Assembly: GCA_022843925.1 (NCBI GenBank) | Contig: JALHMS010000003.1 | Coordinates: 122,440 to 186,439, forward strand | DNA from: Burkholderiales bacterium | Lineage (GTDB): Bacteria; Pseudomonadota; Gammaproteobacteria; Burkholderiales; Ga0077523 | Length of the DNA stretch: 64,000 nt | Direction: 5' to 3' | Part shown: piece after piece, positions 28,291 to 37,898 of the stretch | Numbering within the stretch: position 1 is the stretch's first letter | How the letters are laid out: the number at the start of each line of letters is the position of its first letter | Notes under the pieces: model-generated | Told to the model about the DNA's origin: nothing | What the model saw: only the letters and a program-made list of their open reading frames with translations | Database searches by the model: none | Made by a program: the position numbers and the translations under genes

Positions 28291-29730
28291 TCAGGGCACG
28301 ATGAAGCGCGCAGTCTCGTTGATCGTGACGGGGGCCTGCGACGGATCGTCGATCGCCGTCGCCGTCACGCGGAACTCGATGGTCTGCGAACCATGGTCGC
28401 CCGCCTGGGGCAGCGCCCGGATCCGGATGGGCAGCGTGCGCTGGCTCGCGCCTTTCAGCTCCAGAGGCAGTTCGCGGCTCGAGACTTCGATGCCTTGCAT
28501 GCCGCTGACGCTCACCTCGAACCGCCGCGGCGTCTCGTCCGTGTTCATGATCTGCAGCCGATAGACGTTCTCGACCTTGCCGTCCCCGTTGTCGACGGAC
28601 ATCGGCACACGGTCACGGATGACATCCACCTTCACCGGCTGGCGGTTCGCGAGCGTCGTCACCGCCGCCACGAGCACCACGAGCAGGATCCCCGTATAGA
28701 GCAGCACGCGGGGACGGAACACCCGGCGGATCAACCCCTGCCGGTCGAGCTTGTCGCGGACGGCGTTCTCGGTCGAGTAGCGGATGAGTCCCCTCGGGTA
28801 ACCCATCTTGTCCATGACCTGATCGCAGCCGTCGATGCACGCGGCACAGCCGATGCACTCGTACTGCAGACCATTCCGGATGTCGATCCCGGTCGGGCAC
28901 ACCTGCACGCAGATCCCGCAGTCGACGCAGGAACCGAGGCCCTGCTTCGCGGGGTCGGCACTCTTCGAACGGGAGCCACGCGGTTCGCCCCGTTCCCGGT
29001 CGTACGTGATCACCAGTGTGTCCGGATCGAACATCACCCCCTGGAACCGGGCGTAGGGACACATGTACTTGCACACCTGCTCGCGCATCCAGCCGGCGTT
29101 GCCGTACGTGGCGAAGCCGTAGAAGAGCATCCAGAAGGTCTCCCACGGACCCGTCGAGAACGCGAGGACGTCCTGCGAAAGCGTGCGTATCGGCGTGAAG
29201 TAGCCGACGAACGTGAAGCCCGTCCAGAGCGCGAGCGCGATCCAGAGCCCGTGCTTCGTCAGCTTCAACCCCACCTTGCGCGCCGTCGCGGGCGACTTGT
29301 CGAGCTTCATGCGGGCGAGCCGGTCACCTTCCACCTTGCGCTCGATCCACATGAAGATCTCGGTGTAGACCGTCTGCGGGCACGCATAGCCGCACCACAG
29401 GCGCCCCGCGACCGCCGTGAAGAGAAACAGCGAGTAGGCCGCGAGGATCAGGATCACCGTGAGGTACACGATGTCCTGCGGCCAGAACACCAGACCGAAG
29501 ATGTAGAACTTGCGGGAGGCGAGATCGAACAGCACGGCCTGACGTCCGTTCCACGGCAACCACGCCAGCCCGTAGAACAGCACCTGCGTGAAGATCACGA
29601 GGCTCCAGCGCGCCGACGCGAACAGGCCCGTCACGGCACGCGGGTAGATCTTCTTCCGGATCTCGTAGAGCCCCTGCTCCACCACATCGAGGGGCTTGCC
29701 CGCATCCACCTTGTCCACCCGCGTATCCAT
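28291..29730 (-). CDS. ccoG: Cytochrome c oxidase accessory protein CcoG (FixG/RdxA)
   Basis: A polytopic 479-residue ferredoxin-type protein; CcoG homologues act as cupric reductases in cbb3 biogenesis. RLWCGYACPQTVYTEIFMWI is the N-terminal signature, and QVCKYMCPYARFQGVM follows. Two 4Fe-4S motifs follow: CVDCGICVQVCPTGIDIR and CIGCAACIDGCDQVM. The last 110 residues form the periplasmic Ig-like FixG C-terminal domain. The start is the ATG at 29730, 26 bases after the ccoP stop. Confidence 0.96.
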   Translation of the reverse strand: MDTRVDKVDAGKPLDVVEQGLYEIRKKIYPRAVTGLFASARWSLVIFTQVLFYGLAWLPWNGRQAVLFDLASRKFYIFGLVFWPQDIVYLTVILILAAYSLFLFTAVAGRLWCGYACPQTVYTEIFMWIERKVEGDRLARMKLDKSPATARKVGLKLTKHGLWIALALWTGFTFVGYFTPIRTLSQDVLAFSTGPWETFWMLFYGFATYGNAGWMREQVCKYMCPYARFQGVMFDPDTLVITYDRERGEPRGSRSKSADPAKQGLGSCVDCGICVQVCPTGIDIRNGLQYECIGCAACIDGCDQVMDKMGYPRGLIRYSTENAVRDKLDRQGLIRRVFRPRVLLYTGILLVVLVAAVTTLANRQPVKVDVIRDRVPMSVDNGDGKVENVYRLQIMNTDETPRRFEVSVSGMQGIEVSSRELPLELKGASQRTLPIRIRALPQAGDHGSQTIEFRVTATAIDDPSQAPVTINETARFIVP

Positions 29731-29756
29731 GACCTGGCTCGACCTCGTCAATGCGC

Positions 29757-30674
29757 CTACTTGCCGGCGCCTCCGCTGTTCGACATGCCCCACACGTACG
29801 CGGCCAGGACGTGCACCTTCGCTTCGCCGAGGAACTCGCCGTGGGCCGGCATCACGCCGTTGCGGCCTTTCGTGAGCGTTTCGGTGATCGCGCTCTGACC
29901 ACCCCCGTACAACCACGTGCCGTCCGTCAGGTTCGGCGCGCCCAACGCCGGATTGCCCTTGCCCTCGGCACCGTGACAGGCCGCGCACACCGTCGCGAAC
30001 TTCTCGGCGCCCCGGCCCGAGCGCACGGAGTCGTGGGTCTGATTCGAGAGCGAGAGGACATGGTGGACCACGTCCCGGATGCCCTCCTCACCACCCAGGG
30101 CCGGTGCGAGCGCAGGCATCACGCCGGCGCGGCCGGCCACGATCGACGTCTTCACGGCCTCGGGATCCCCACCGTACAGCCAGTCGCCATCGGTCAGGTT
30201 GGGGAAGCCCTTGCTGCCGCGACCGTCGGACGCGTGGCACTGCGCGCAGTAGTTCAGGAAGAGCCGCTGCCCGATCTCGCGGGCCTCCGGATCCGCGGCC
30301 ACCTGCTTCAGATCCATCTTCAGGTACTTGTCGAACACGGGGCCGAAGCGTGCCGCCGCCTTCTCCTGCTCGCCGTCGTACTGACCGTGCGAGGACCACT
30401 TGTAGATGCCGGCGTAGCTGCCCAACCCCGGATACAGCGCCAGATAGATCAGCGCGAACACCAGCGTCAGGTAGAACAGCCACATCCACCATTTGGGCAG
30501 CGGGTTGTTGAACTCTTCCAGGTCGCCGTCCCACACGTGACCCATGGTCTCGACCGTCGACCCGGCGACCTTCTTGCTGGACAGCATCTTCAGGAAGACG
30601 CCGCAGGCCAGGATCGACACCAACGTGATGACCGCGACGTACAGCCCCCAGAAATCGCTCGTGAAATCGCTCAT
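29757..30674 (-). CDS. ccoP: cbb3 oxidase diheme subunit III CcoP
   Basis: CcoP passes electrons from soluble cytochrome c to CcoO. It has 305 residues: two membrane helices (FWGLYVAVITLVSILACGVF; WWMWLFYLTLVFALIYLALY) and two cytochrome c domains with CAQCH (143-147) and CAACH (230-234). Axial methionines are expected in AGVMPAL and NGVMPAH. It follows ccoQ by eight bases. Confidence 0.97.
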   Translation of the reverse strand: MSDFTSDFWGLYVAVITLVSILACGVFLKMLSSKKVAGSTVETMGHVWDGDLEEFNNPLPKWWMWLFYLTLVFALIYLALYPGLGSYAGIYKWSSHGQYDGEQEKAAARFGPVFDKYLKMDLKQVAADPEAREIGQRLFLNYCAQCHASDGRGSKGFPNLTDGDWLYGGDPEAVKTSIVAGRAGVMPALAPALGGEEGIRDVVHHVLSLSNQTHDSVRSGRGAEKFATVCAACHGAEGKGNPALGAPNLTDGTWLYGGGQSAITETLTKGRNGVMPAHGEFLGEAKVHVLAAYVWGMSNSGGAGK

Positions 30675-30682
30675 GGTTCCCC

Positions 30683-30871
30683 CTAGCGCCCGCCGGCACG
30701 GGGTCTGCGACCCGGTGCGGGGACGAGATCTTCGTCATCGAGGACGAGCCGCGCGGCTTCGTCGAAGTCGGTCTTCCGGCGCCGACCGTAGGCCCACCAG
30801 ACGATGCCGATGAACAGCGCCATCTCGAGCACCGTCATCCAGGACCGGATATCTGCCATCGTGATGTCCAT
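30683..30871 (-). CDS. ccoQ: cbb3 oxidase subunit IV CcoQ
   Basis: A 62-residue single-helix protein (MALFIGIVWWAYGRRRKTDF) with the family feature of a charged cytosolic tail (DFDEAARLVLDDED). CcoQ protects or stabilises the core oxidase in air. Starts at 30871 (MDITMADIRSW) and 30859 (MADIRSW) are both in frame. The first lies five bases beyond the ccoO stop and is chosen. Confidence 0.9.
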   Translation of the reverse strand: MDITMADIRSWMTVLEMALFIGIVWWAYGRRRKTDFDEAARLVLDDEDLVPAPGRRPRAGGR

Positions 30872-30876
30872 CGCGC

Positions 30877-31491
30877 TCACCTCACGTTCTTGAGGGCCAG
30901 GCCGAGACCCTGCAGGTACGCGACCATGGCGTCCTGCTCGGTCTTGCCGGCGAGTTGTTCCTTGGCGCTGCCGATCTGCTCGTCGGTGTAAGGGACACCG
31001 ACCATCCGCAGGGCCCGCATCTTCGCCTCGATGTCCGATGCGTCGGCCGCGTTCGTGGCGAGCCACGGGTAGGCCGGCATGTTCGACTCGGGCACGACAT
31101 CGCGCGGATTGTTGAGGTGCAGGCGATGCCAGTCGTCGCTGTAGCGACCGCCGACCCGGTGCAGGTCCGGCCCGGTGCGCTTGCTGCCCCACTGGAACGG
31201 ATGGTCGTAGACGTACTCGCCCGCCACCGAGTAGTGACCGTATCGCTCGGTCTCCGCGCGGAACGGACGCACCATCTGGGAATGGCAGTTGTAGCAACCC
31301 TCGCGCAGGTAGATGTCGCGCCCCGCCAGCTGCAGCGGCGTGTAGGGCTCGACGCCCTTCACCGCCTCGGTGGTGCTCTTCTGGAAGAAGAGCGGCACGA
31401 TCTCCACCAGGCCGCCGACGCTCACGGCCAGCACCGTGAGCACGATCATCCAGGTGATGTTCTTCTCGATGGTTTCGTGGCTGAAACTCAT
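30877..31491 (-). CDS. ccoO: cbb3 oxidase monoheme subunit II CcoO
   Basis: 204 residues. One N-terminal helix ([20 protein letters not shown]) and a periplasmic cytochrome c domain with CYNCH at 66-70, inside the invariant [21 protein letters not shown] block. The distal ligand should be the Met of [10 protein letters not shown]. It accepts electrons from CcoP and donates to CcoN. It lies 25 bases after ccoN. Confidence 0.97.
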   Translation of the reverse strand: MSFSHETIEKNITWMIVLTVLAVSVGGLVEIVPLFFQKSTTEAVKGVEPYTPLQLAGRDIYLREGCYNCHSQMVRPFRAETERYGHYSVAGEYVYDHPFQWGSKRTGPDLHRVGGRYSDDWHRLHLNNPRDVVPESNMPAYPWLATNAADASDIEAKMRALRMVGVPYTDEQIGSAKEQLAGKTEQDAMVAYLQGLGLALKNVR

Positions 31492-31516
31492 GTCTGTGTT
31501 CTCCTGGTTGGCCCGG

Positions 31517-32941
31517 TCAGTGCGCGGCCGCGGGGCGCATGATCGGCGCGTCCACCGCCTTGGCACCGACGACCGTCCGCCACACGTTGTAGGCCATGAT
31601 GAACATGCCGCCGAGGAACATCGTCCCGCCGAGCAGCCGGATCGCGTAGAAGGGATAGGTGGCTTTCACGCTCTCGACGAACGAGTAGGTGAGCGTGCCG
31701 TCCGGGTTCACCGCACGCCACATCAGGCCCTGCATCACACCGGCGATCCACATGGCCGCGATGTAGAGCACCACGCCGATCGTCGCCACCCAGAAGTGGA
31801 GCGTGATGAGTCGGATGCTGTGCATCTCGGACTTCCCGAAGAGCCGCGGGATCATGTAGTAGAGGCTGCCGATCGAGATCATCGCCACCCAGCCGAGGGC
31901 ACCGGAGTGCACGTGGCCGATCGTCCAGTCGGTGTAGTGCGACAGCGAGTTCACCGTCTTGATGGACATCATCGGGCCTTCGAACGTGGACATCCCGTAG
32001 AAGGAGAGCGACGTGATCAGGAACTTCAGGATCGGGTCGGTGCGCAGTTTGTGCCAGGCACCCGACAGGGTCATGATCCCGTTGATCATCCCGCCCCACG
32101 ACGGCGCGAGCAGGATCAGCGAGAACACCATCCCCACCGACTGCGCCCAGTCGGGCAGTGCCGTGTAGTGGAGGTGGTGCGGACCCGCCCACATGTACGT
32201 GAAGATGAGCGCCCAGAAGTGCACCACCGACAAGCGGTAGGAGTACACCGGGCGCCCGGCCTGCTTCGGCACGAAGTAGTACATCATCCCGAGGAAGCCG
32301 GCGGTCAGGAAGAAGCCCACCGCGTTGTGCCCGTACCACCACTGCACCATGGCGTCCTGCACGCCCGCGTAGGCCGAGTACGACTTCCACATGCTCACGG
32401 GGATCTCGGCGCTGTTCACGAGGTGCAGAAGCGCCACCGTCAGGATGAACCCGCCGAAGAACCAGTTCGCCACGTAGATGTGCTTCACCTTCCGCGTGGC
32501 CACCGTCCCGAAGAAGACGATCGCGTACGACACCCACACCAGCGTGATCAGGATGTCGATCGGCCACTCGAGTTCGGCGTACTCCTTGCCGGAGGTGTAA
32601 CCGAGCGGAAGGGTCACCGCGGCGAGCAGGATCACCAGTTGCCAGCCCCAGAAGGTGAACGCCGCGAGCGGACCTGCGAAGAGGCGCACGTGACAGGTGC
32701 GCTGTACCGCGTAGTAGGACGTCGCGAAGAGCGCCGACCCGCCGAACGCGAAGATCACCGCATTCGTGTGCAACGGACGCAGTCGCCCGTACGACAGCCA
32801 GGGTACTCCGTAGGTCAGGTCTGGCCACAACAGTTGGGCGGCGATGATCACGCCGACCAGCATCCCCACGATCCCCCATACGAGGGTCATGATGGCGAAC
32901 TGTCGGACCACCTTGTAGTTGTAGGTCGTCTGCTCTTGCAT
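31517..32941 (-). CDS. ccoN: cbb3 oxidase catalytic subunit I CcoN
   Basis: This heme-copper oxidase subunit reduces oxygen to water with very high affinity and pumps protons. It has 474 residues and about 12 helices. [14 protein letters not shown] gives a low-spin heme ligand. [22 protein letters not shown] carries the CuB/active-site His and the C-family cross-linked Tyr region. [16 protein letters not shown] gives further CuB ligands, and [15 protein letters not shown] the heme ligands. It is the first gene of ccoNOQPGH. Two FNR boxes and a candidate minus-ten AATAAT lie just upstream. Confidence 0.97.
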   Translation of the reverse strand: MQEQTTYNYKVVRQFAIMTLVWGIVGMLVGVIIAAQLLWPDLTYGVPWLSYGRLRPLHTNAVIFAFGGSALFATSYYAVQRTCHVRLFAGPLAAFTFWGWQLVILLAAVTLPLGYTSGKEYAELEWPIDILITLVWVSYAIVFFGTVATRKVKHIYVANWFFGGFILTVALLHLVNSAEIPVSMWKSYSAYAGVQDAMVQWWYGHNAVGFFLTAGFLGMMYYFVPKQAGRPVYSYRLSVVHFWALIFTYMWAGPHHLHYTALPDWAQSVGMVFSLILLAPSWGGMINGIMTLSGAWHKLRTDPILKFLITSLSFYGMSTFEGPMMSIKTVNSLSHYTDWTIGHVHSGALGWVAMISIGSLYYMIPRLFGKSEMHSIRLITLHFWVATIGVVLYIAAMWIAGVMQGLMWRAVNPDGTLTYSFVESVKATYPFYAIRLLGGTMFLGGMFIMAYNVWRTVVGAKAVDAPIMRPAAAH

Positions 32942-33008
32942 GTCCGCTCCCTTTCTCCGGTAAGGCGCTTGATGGTGCTCGGTGGAGGACTTCCACGATC
33001 ACGGGCCG

Positions 33009-33050
33009 ATTATTGCGATGCAGCGACCGGGAGCGCTTGACCTGGATCAA
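33009..33050 (-). promoter_or_regulatory. FNR-dependent class II promoter of ccoNOQP
   Basis: TTGACCTGGATCAA (33037-33050) is an FNR box (TTGAC-N4-ATCAA). Read leftward, an AATAAT minus-ten hexamer sits at 33014-33009, centred 32 bases from the box. This places the box at about -41.5 from a start site near 33002, the exact geometry of FNR class II activation. Confidence 0.8.
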
Positions 33051-33078
33051 CCACGTGAACTCCGACGCGCGCGGGCGA

Positions 33079-33092
33079 TTGATTCAGATCAA
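33079..33092. promoter_or_regulatory. Second FNR box upstream of ccoN
   Basis: TTGATTCAGATCAA is a perfect TTGAT-N4-ATCAA box. Its centre is 42 bases (four helical turns) upstream of the first box, on the same helix face. No minus-ten lies at the right distance, so it probably acts as an upstream tandem site. Confidence 0.8.
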
Positions 33093-33142
33093 TGCGGGCG
33101 CGAACCGCTTGGATGGAGGGGACCGACGAGGACCACGCCGCG

Positions 33143-33298
33143 TCACTTCTTCGCGGGCGTGTCGTCGTCCTGCAGGAGGCGGTGCGCCGGCCCTTCGAGG
33201 TCGTCGAACTGGCCGTTCCGCACGGACCACCAGAACACGGCGCCGACCAGCACCACGAGCACGAGAGAGAGCGGGATGAGGAGATACAGGATGTCCAT
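33143..33298 (-). CDS. ccoS: cbb3 oxidase maturation protein CcoS
   Basis: A 51-residue protein with one N-terminal helix (LYLLIPLSLVLVVLVGAVFWW) and the CcoS signature SVRNGQFDDLEGPAHRLLQDD. It is needed for insertion of heme b and CuB into CcoN. The ATG at 33298 lies two bases beyond the ccoI stop. It is the usual partner of ccoI. Confidence 0.94.
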   Translation of the reverse strand: MDILYLLIPLSLVLVVLVGAVFWWSVRNGQFDDLEGPAHRLLQDDDTPAKK

Positions 33299-33300
33299 CG

Positions 33301-35844
33301 TCAGCCCGCAGGATTCACCGCGGTGCGCACCATCGCCGGCGGATCGGCGCGCCGACGCGATCGCCCGATCCTCAGCGCATTCACGACGACGAACAGCGAA
33401 CTCGCGGACATCCCCAGACCCGCGGCCCAGGGCGTGATCCATCCGAAGGCCGCCAGCGGAATCGCGATCACGTTGTAGGCGAACGCCCAGGCGAGGTTCT
33501 GGCGCACGAGCCGCATGGTGCGGGCCGCGATGTCGAACGCCGGCACCAGCGCATCGAACCGCCCGCTCACCATCACGATGTCGGAGGCCCGCTGCGCCAG
33601 CACGGCACCCGTGCCCATCGCGATCGAGACATCGGCCCGCGCCAGCACCGGCGCATCGTTCACCCCGTCGCCGACCATGCACACCACGGCACCGCCCGCC
33701 TGCAGATCGGTGACGAGGCGATGCTTGTCCTCGGGGGAAAGACCCGCGCGCCAGTCATCGATGCCGCACACGGATGCCGCGTGGCGGACGGCGTGCGCGC
33801 CGTCTCCGCTCGCAAGAATGACGGCGAGGTTCGCGGCGCGGAGTTGGCGCACGACGTTCGCAGCCTCCGGCCGCAGACGATCCCCCAGCGCGAATCGCAT
33901 CAGCGGCCCGCCGTCGTCGCCGAGCCAGACTTCGGTGGTTCCGCTCGTCGCTGCGGTCTCATCGGCCGGAAGCGGACCCGCCAGCGCTTCCACGTGGCGG
34001 CGCGAACCGAGTCTGATGGGTCGGCCTTCCCAGTACGCCTCGACACCTTCGCCCGCGATGTGGCGGACGTCCGTGACAGCCAGTCCCTCTGCGGAGCCGT
34101 CGCGCAGTGCACGGGCGACCGGGTGATCCGATCCGGCCTCCATGGCCGCGGCCAGGGCGCGGCATCGCTTCTCGTCGAGATGGCCGAGCGCGTCGGCGGA
34201 AACGATCGAGAACACGCCTTCGCTCAGCGTGCCCGTCTTGTCGAGCACGACGTGGGTCACTCGGGTCAGCGTCTCGATCGCTCGCTCCCGCGTGACGATC
34301 AATCCGGCCTTTGCCAACGCGCCCGTACCGACGGTCAGCGCCGTAGGCGTCGCGAGGGACAGCGCGCACGGGCATGTCACCACGAGCACGGCCACGGCCA
34401 CGGCGAGCGCCCGGGAAGGGTCGTGCCACCACCACGCCGTCGCGGCGAGCCCTGCGAGGACGAGCACCACGATCACGAAGGCCGACGCATACCGGTCGGC
34501 CAGCGCCACGAGCGCCGGTCGTTCGGCGTGGGATCGCTCCGCGAGACGCACGATGGCACCGAGGCGCGTGGCGTTGCCGGCGCGCTCGACGCGGACGACG
34601 ACCGGCTGCGACGCATTGACGGCCCCGCCGACGACGGGATGCCCGACGCGCTTGGCCACCGGCAGCGCTTCACCGGTGAGCAGCGATTCGTCCGCACGGG
34701 TCTCCCCGTGCACCAGGACGCCGTCGGCCGGGAACGCCGCACCGGGGCGCACGAGCACGTGATCGCCCACCGCGAGCGCGATGGCCGGGACGGTCTCGGT
34801 CGTATCGATCGCCGGCCAGTCGTCGAGGCGCTCCGCGGTGGCGGGAAGCGCCCGCGAAAGATGCCTCAGCACCTCGACCGCCTTGCGGCGCGCGCCGGCT
34901 TCGAGCCAGCGACCGCCCAGCAGGAAGAAGACGAACATCGACACCGAATCGAAATAGACCTCGCCCTCCCCGCTCACCGTGGCCCACACGCTGCCGAGAA
35001 AGGCGGACCCGATGCCGAGCGCCACGGGCACGTCCATGCCGGCACGGCCGGCTCGCAGATCGCGCCAGGCGCCGCGGAAGAACGGGGCAGCCGCGTACGA
35101 CACCACGGGAACCGTCAGCAGCAGGCTGGCCCACCGCAGCAGGTCGGCGATGTCCGGCGTCAGGTCGCCATCCATCGCGATGTAAGCCGGGAAGGCATAC
35201 ATCATGACCTGCATCATCCCGAAGGCCGCCACGAAGAGCCGCCACAGCGCATCGCGGCCTTCGCGCCGCTCGAGGGCCTCGGCGGCCGCGTTGTCGTTGG
35301 GCCAGGCCCGGTAGCCGATGGCCTGGACCGCGCCGAGGATCTCGGACAGCCGGATCTTCGCGGGGTCCCAGCGGAGATGGGCGCGCCGGGTCGCGTAGTT
35401 GATGTCCGCGCGCAGCACGCCAGGCTGGCTGGCGAGGTGCTGTTCGTTCAACCAGACGCAGGCCGCGCAGCGGATCCCCTCCAGCAGGAGCGTCGCCTCG
35501 CAGATGCCGTCGGCACCGCGCTCCACGAAGCCGGTTTGAACCTCCGGGCGGTCGTACACGGCCAGTTCCGGGAGCGACACGGTGTCGCCGGCAGCGGCGG
35601 GAACCGCCGTCGCCGTGCGCGAGGCGTAGAAAGCGGCGAGGCCGCTTCCGAGGATCGTCTCGGTGACCGCCTGACAACCCGTGCAGCAGAGGTCCCGCGG
35701 TGCGCCTTCGACCAGTGCGACATACCGCCCCGGTTCCGTGACCGGCAATCCGCAATGAAAGCAGGGCTGCGCGGTCGATGACGCCCCGTCGAGCGGAGGA
35801 CGGCCGATCGGCGTGACAGCGGAGGAAGTGGACGCGCGGAGCAC
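33301..35844 (-). CDS. ccoI: Copper-translocating P1B-type ATPase CcoI (FixI)
   Basis: This P-type ATPase exports copper for assembly of the cbb3 CuB centre. It has 847 residues. The N-terminal cysteine cluster (CFHCGLPV, CCTGCQAV) is followed by a heavy-metal domain with GIRCAACVWL, in place of the usual GMTC. Eight membrane segments follow. CPC lies in VTCPCALSLATPTAL, the phosphorylation site in LDKTGTLSEG, HP in GSDHPVARAL and the hinge in MVGDGVNDAPVLARADV. The start is a GTG at 35844. It lies directly before ccoS, and an FNR box lies 85-98 bases upstream of the start. Confidence 0.95.
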   Translation of the reverse strand: MLRASTSSAVTPIGRPPLDGASSTAQPCFHCGLPVTEPGRYVALVEGAPRDLCCTGCQAVTETILGSGLAAFYASRTATAVPAAAGDTVSLPELAVYDRPEVQTGFVERGADGICEATLLLEGIRCAACVWLNEQHLASQPGVLRADINYATRRAHLRWDPAKIRLSEILGAVQAIGYRAWPNDNAAAEALERREGRDALWRLFVAAFGMMQVMMYAFPAYIAMDGDLTPDIADLLRWASLLLTVPVVSYAAAPFFRGAWRDLRAGRAGMDVPVALGIGSAFLGSVWATVSGEGEVYFDSVSMFVFFLLGGRWLEAGARRKAVEVLRHLSRALPATAERLDDWPAIDTTETVPAIALAVGDHVLVRPGAAFPADGVLVHGETRADESLLTGEALPVAKRVGHPVVGGAVNASQPVVVRVERAGNATRLGAIVRLAERSHAERPALVALADRYASAFVIVVLVLAGLAATAWWWHDPSRALAVAVAVLVVTCPCALSLATPTALTVGTGALAKAGLIVTRERAIETLTRVTHVVLDKTGTLSEGVFSIVSADALGHLDEKRCRALAAAMEAGSDHPVARALRDGSAEGLAVTDVRHIAGEGVEAYWEGRPIRLGSRRHVEALAGPLPADETAATSGTTEVWLGDDGGPLMRFALGDRLRPEAANVVRQLRAANLAVILASGDGAHAVRHAASVCGIDDWRAGLSPEDKHRLVTDLQAGGAVVCMVGDGVNDAPVLARADVSIAMGTGAVLAQRASDIVMVSGRFDALVPAFDIAARTMRLVRQNLAWAFAYNVIAIPLAAFGWITPWAAGLGMSASSLFVVVNALRIGRSRRRADPPAMVRTAVNPAG

Positions 35845-35928
35845 CGGTCTGTGGATCCTTCGTACCGGGGAGCGCCCGGTGCGTGCTGGTACGAGGAAGA
35901 ACGGTACGTCAGGGCGGACGGACTGCGA

Positions 35929-35942
35929 TTGACCTGGATCAA
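35929..35942. promoter_or_regulatory. FNR box upstream of ccoI
   Basis: TTGACCTGGATCAA is identical to the proximal ccoN box. A weak TACCGT hexamer (35906-35901, leftward) sits at the class II distance. It lies between ccoI and the kinase-receiver gene. Confidence 0.8.
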
Positions 35943-35962
35943 CCGGGGCGGACCACCCCGGT

Positions 35963-37882
35963 TCAGTTCGAGAACGGCAGGCGGCCGCGCAGATCGCGGA
36001 GCCGTTGGAAGAGGCTGCGCGAGACGGGGGAGTTCGTCACCTTCTCGGGCTCGACGCGCTGCGCCTTCAGGAGGCCCGGGCTCGTCTTGTAGGTGTGGTA
36101 CCGGTTGAGGGCCGCAGCCACGTGCTCCTGCAGCTGCCCCGGTGCGAGCGGTCGGTTGATGAACCGGTAGACCTGCACCTCGTTGATGAGATCGATCAGC
36201 ATCACGGCGTCCGGTGCGCCGGTCACCGCGATCGTGAGGATCTGCGGATACGCCACCTTGAGGGCGTGCAGCAGGGCCTTCACCGCCGCGGGGTCCGCAT
36301 CGAGGTCTGCCACGAGCACCGCCACCTCGCGCTCCTGCAGGAGCCGCAGCGCTTCGTCGAGATTGCGCGCCTGACCCACCCAGTGCCGTTCGCCGAAGTC
36401 GTGCACGGCGTGCGGCATGATCTCGTCACGGGGGTCGAGGCAGAGGATCGACTCGTCGAAGCGCGATTCCGACGGCAGCCGCCACGCGGGCACATCCGGC
36501 AGGGAGGCTGCGATGTCGACGGCCTCGGCCACGACCCGCTGCAGTTCCTGCGCGTTCCACGGCTTGTTGATGAACCGCCATACCTCGCCGTCGTTGATCG
36601 AGCCCACGATGGACGCGAGATCGGAGTATCCGGTCAGGAGGATGCGCACACTGCGCGGCGACACCTCGCGGATCTGCCGCAGCAGTTCCACCCCCGGCAT
36701 GCCGGGCATCCGCTGGTCGGAGATCACCACCTGCACGGGGATGCGCTTGACCATCTCGAGCGCCTGGACGGGATCGTCCGCGGTGTAGACGCGATACTGC
36801 TGGCGGAAGAGCGCGTGCAGGGCCGTGAGGATCCGCATCTCGTCGTCGACGAACAGGACGTTGGCGCGATCGCCCGCCAAGGCCGGCGCCGGCACCACGT
36901 TCACCGGTGCGAGGGGCGCGAGCACATTGGGGGCCGGCACCCCGGGCAGCGTGCCGCCTTCCTTGCCGAGATTCGTCCGCAGCGACTTCAGCATGTGCGG
37001 CGCCACCCGCGGCATCGAGGACTCGATCGGCGGCGGCGCCCCCTTCAGCAGCGGATAGTGCATCGCCTCGCGGATCGCCGACTCGAACTCGCGCGCACTC
37101 TGGTAGCGATCGGCGGGCTCCTTGGAGAGGCCGCGCAGCACGAGCGGGTCCAGCACCGTGGTCAGCAGTTCGTTCTTCACCGAAGGCGGCACGGGCGTCT
37201 CGGTGAACACCCGATGCATGATGACCGCGCTGTTCGGCCCGTCGAAGGGACGTTTGCGCGTCAGCAGTTCGTAGAAGATCACCGCGACGGCGTAGAGATC
37301 GGTGCGCGGGTCCGCGATCTCTCCCGCGAACTGTTCGGGCGCCATGTACGAGGGCGTCCCGATGAGGTCGCCGGTCTGGGTGAGATTCGACGACTCCAGC
37401 CGCGCGACCCCGAAGTCCGCGATCTTGATGACCCCGTCGCGGCTCACCATTATGTTCGATGGCTTGATGTCGCGGTGGATCACGCCCTGGGAGTGCGAGT
37501 ACGCGAGGGCCGACAGCACCTGCAGGAGGATGTCGCAGACCTTCTCGGGCTCGCCGCTGAAATCCTCGCCGTGGAGATACGCCGTCAGCGGGCGCCCGAA
37601 GACGCACTCCATCACGAGGTAGACGATCTCGTCCTCCTCGCCGGAGTCGTAGACCGCGACGATGTTCGGGTGCTGCAGGCGACCCGCCGCCCGCGCCTCC
37701 ACCCGGAAGCGCGCGAGGATGGCCTTGGATTCCTGCGGGTCGAGCCGCGCCTTGTCGACCACCTTCACGGCAAGCGTGCGCTCGATGACCGGATCGTAGG
37801 CCTGATACACCGTGGCGGTCGCGCCGACCCCCAGGTGCCCGCGCACTTCGTACTTGCCGATCCGCTCAGGAAGCTTGCGCAT
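35963..37882 (-). CDS. Ser/Thr protein kinase fused to two response-regulator receiver domains
   Basis: 639 residues. An N-terminal Hanks-type kinase (about 8-270) shows the Gly loop GHLGVGATATVYQAYD, invariant Lys in LAVKVVDKA, the catalytic loop GVIHRDIKPSNIM, DFG in KIADFGVARL and the APE motif MAPEQF. A Pro-rich linker (about 300-340) leads to receiver 1 (about 341-460). Its acidic pair is FVDDE, the phospho-acceptor lies in VVISDQRMPGMPG near residue 387, and the Lys lies in INKPWN. Receiver 2 (about 484-605) keeps an Asp in VLVADLDADP but has Arg for the conserved Lys (FINRPL). No membrane segment or output DNA-binding domain is seen. It lies 16 bases downstream of a histidine kinase gene, suggesting crosstalk between His-Asp and Ser/Thr signalling. 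Confidence 0.92.
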   Translation of the reverse strand: MRKLPERIGKYEVRGHLGVGATATVYQAYDPVIERTLAVKVVDKARLDPQESKAILARFRVEARAAGRLQHPNIVAVYDSGEEDEIVYLVMECVFGRPLTAYLHGEDFSGEPEKVCDILLQVLSALAYSHSQGVIHRDIKPSNIMVSRDGVIKIADFGVARLESSNLTQTGDLIGTPSYMAPEQFAGEIADPRTDLYAVAVIFYELLTRKRPFDGPNSAVIMHRVFTETPVPPSVKNELLTTVLDPLVLRGLSKEPADRYQSAREFESAIREAMHYPLLKGAPPPIESSMPRVAPHMLKSLRTNLGKEGGTLPGVPAPNVLAPLAPVNVVPAPALAGDRANVLFVDDEMRILTALHALFRQQYRVYTADDPVQALEMVKRIPVQVVISDQRMPGMPGVELLRQIREVSPRSVRILLTGYSDLASIVGSINDGEVWRFINKPWNAQELQRVVAEAVDIAASLPDVPAWRLPSESRFDESILCLDPRDEIMPHAVHDFGERHWVGQARNLDEALRLLQEREVAVLVADLDADPAAVKALLHALKVAYPQILTIAVTGAPDAVMLIDLINEVQVYRFINRPLAPGQLQEHVAAALNRYHTYKTSPGLLKAQRVEPEKVTNSPVSRSLFQRLRDLRGRLPFSN

Positions 37883-37898
37883 GTTCCCCGGCCCTGCC

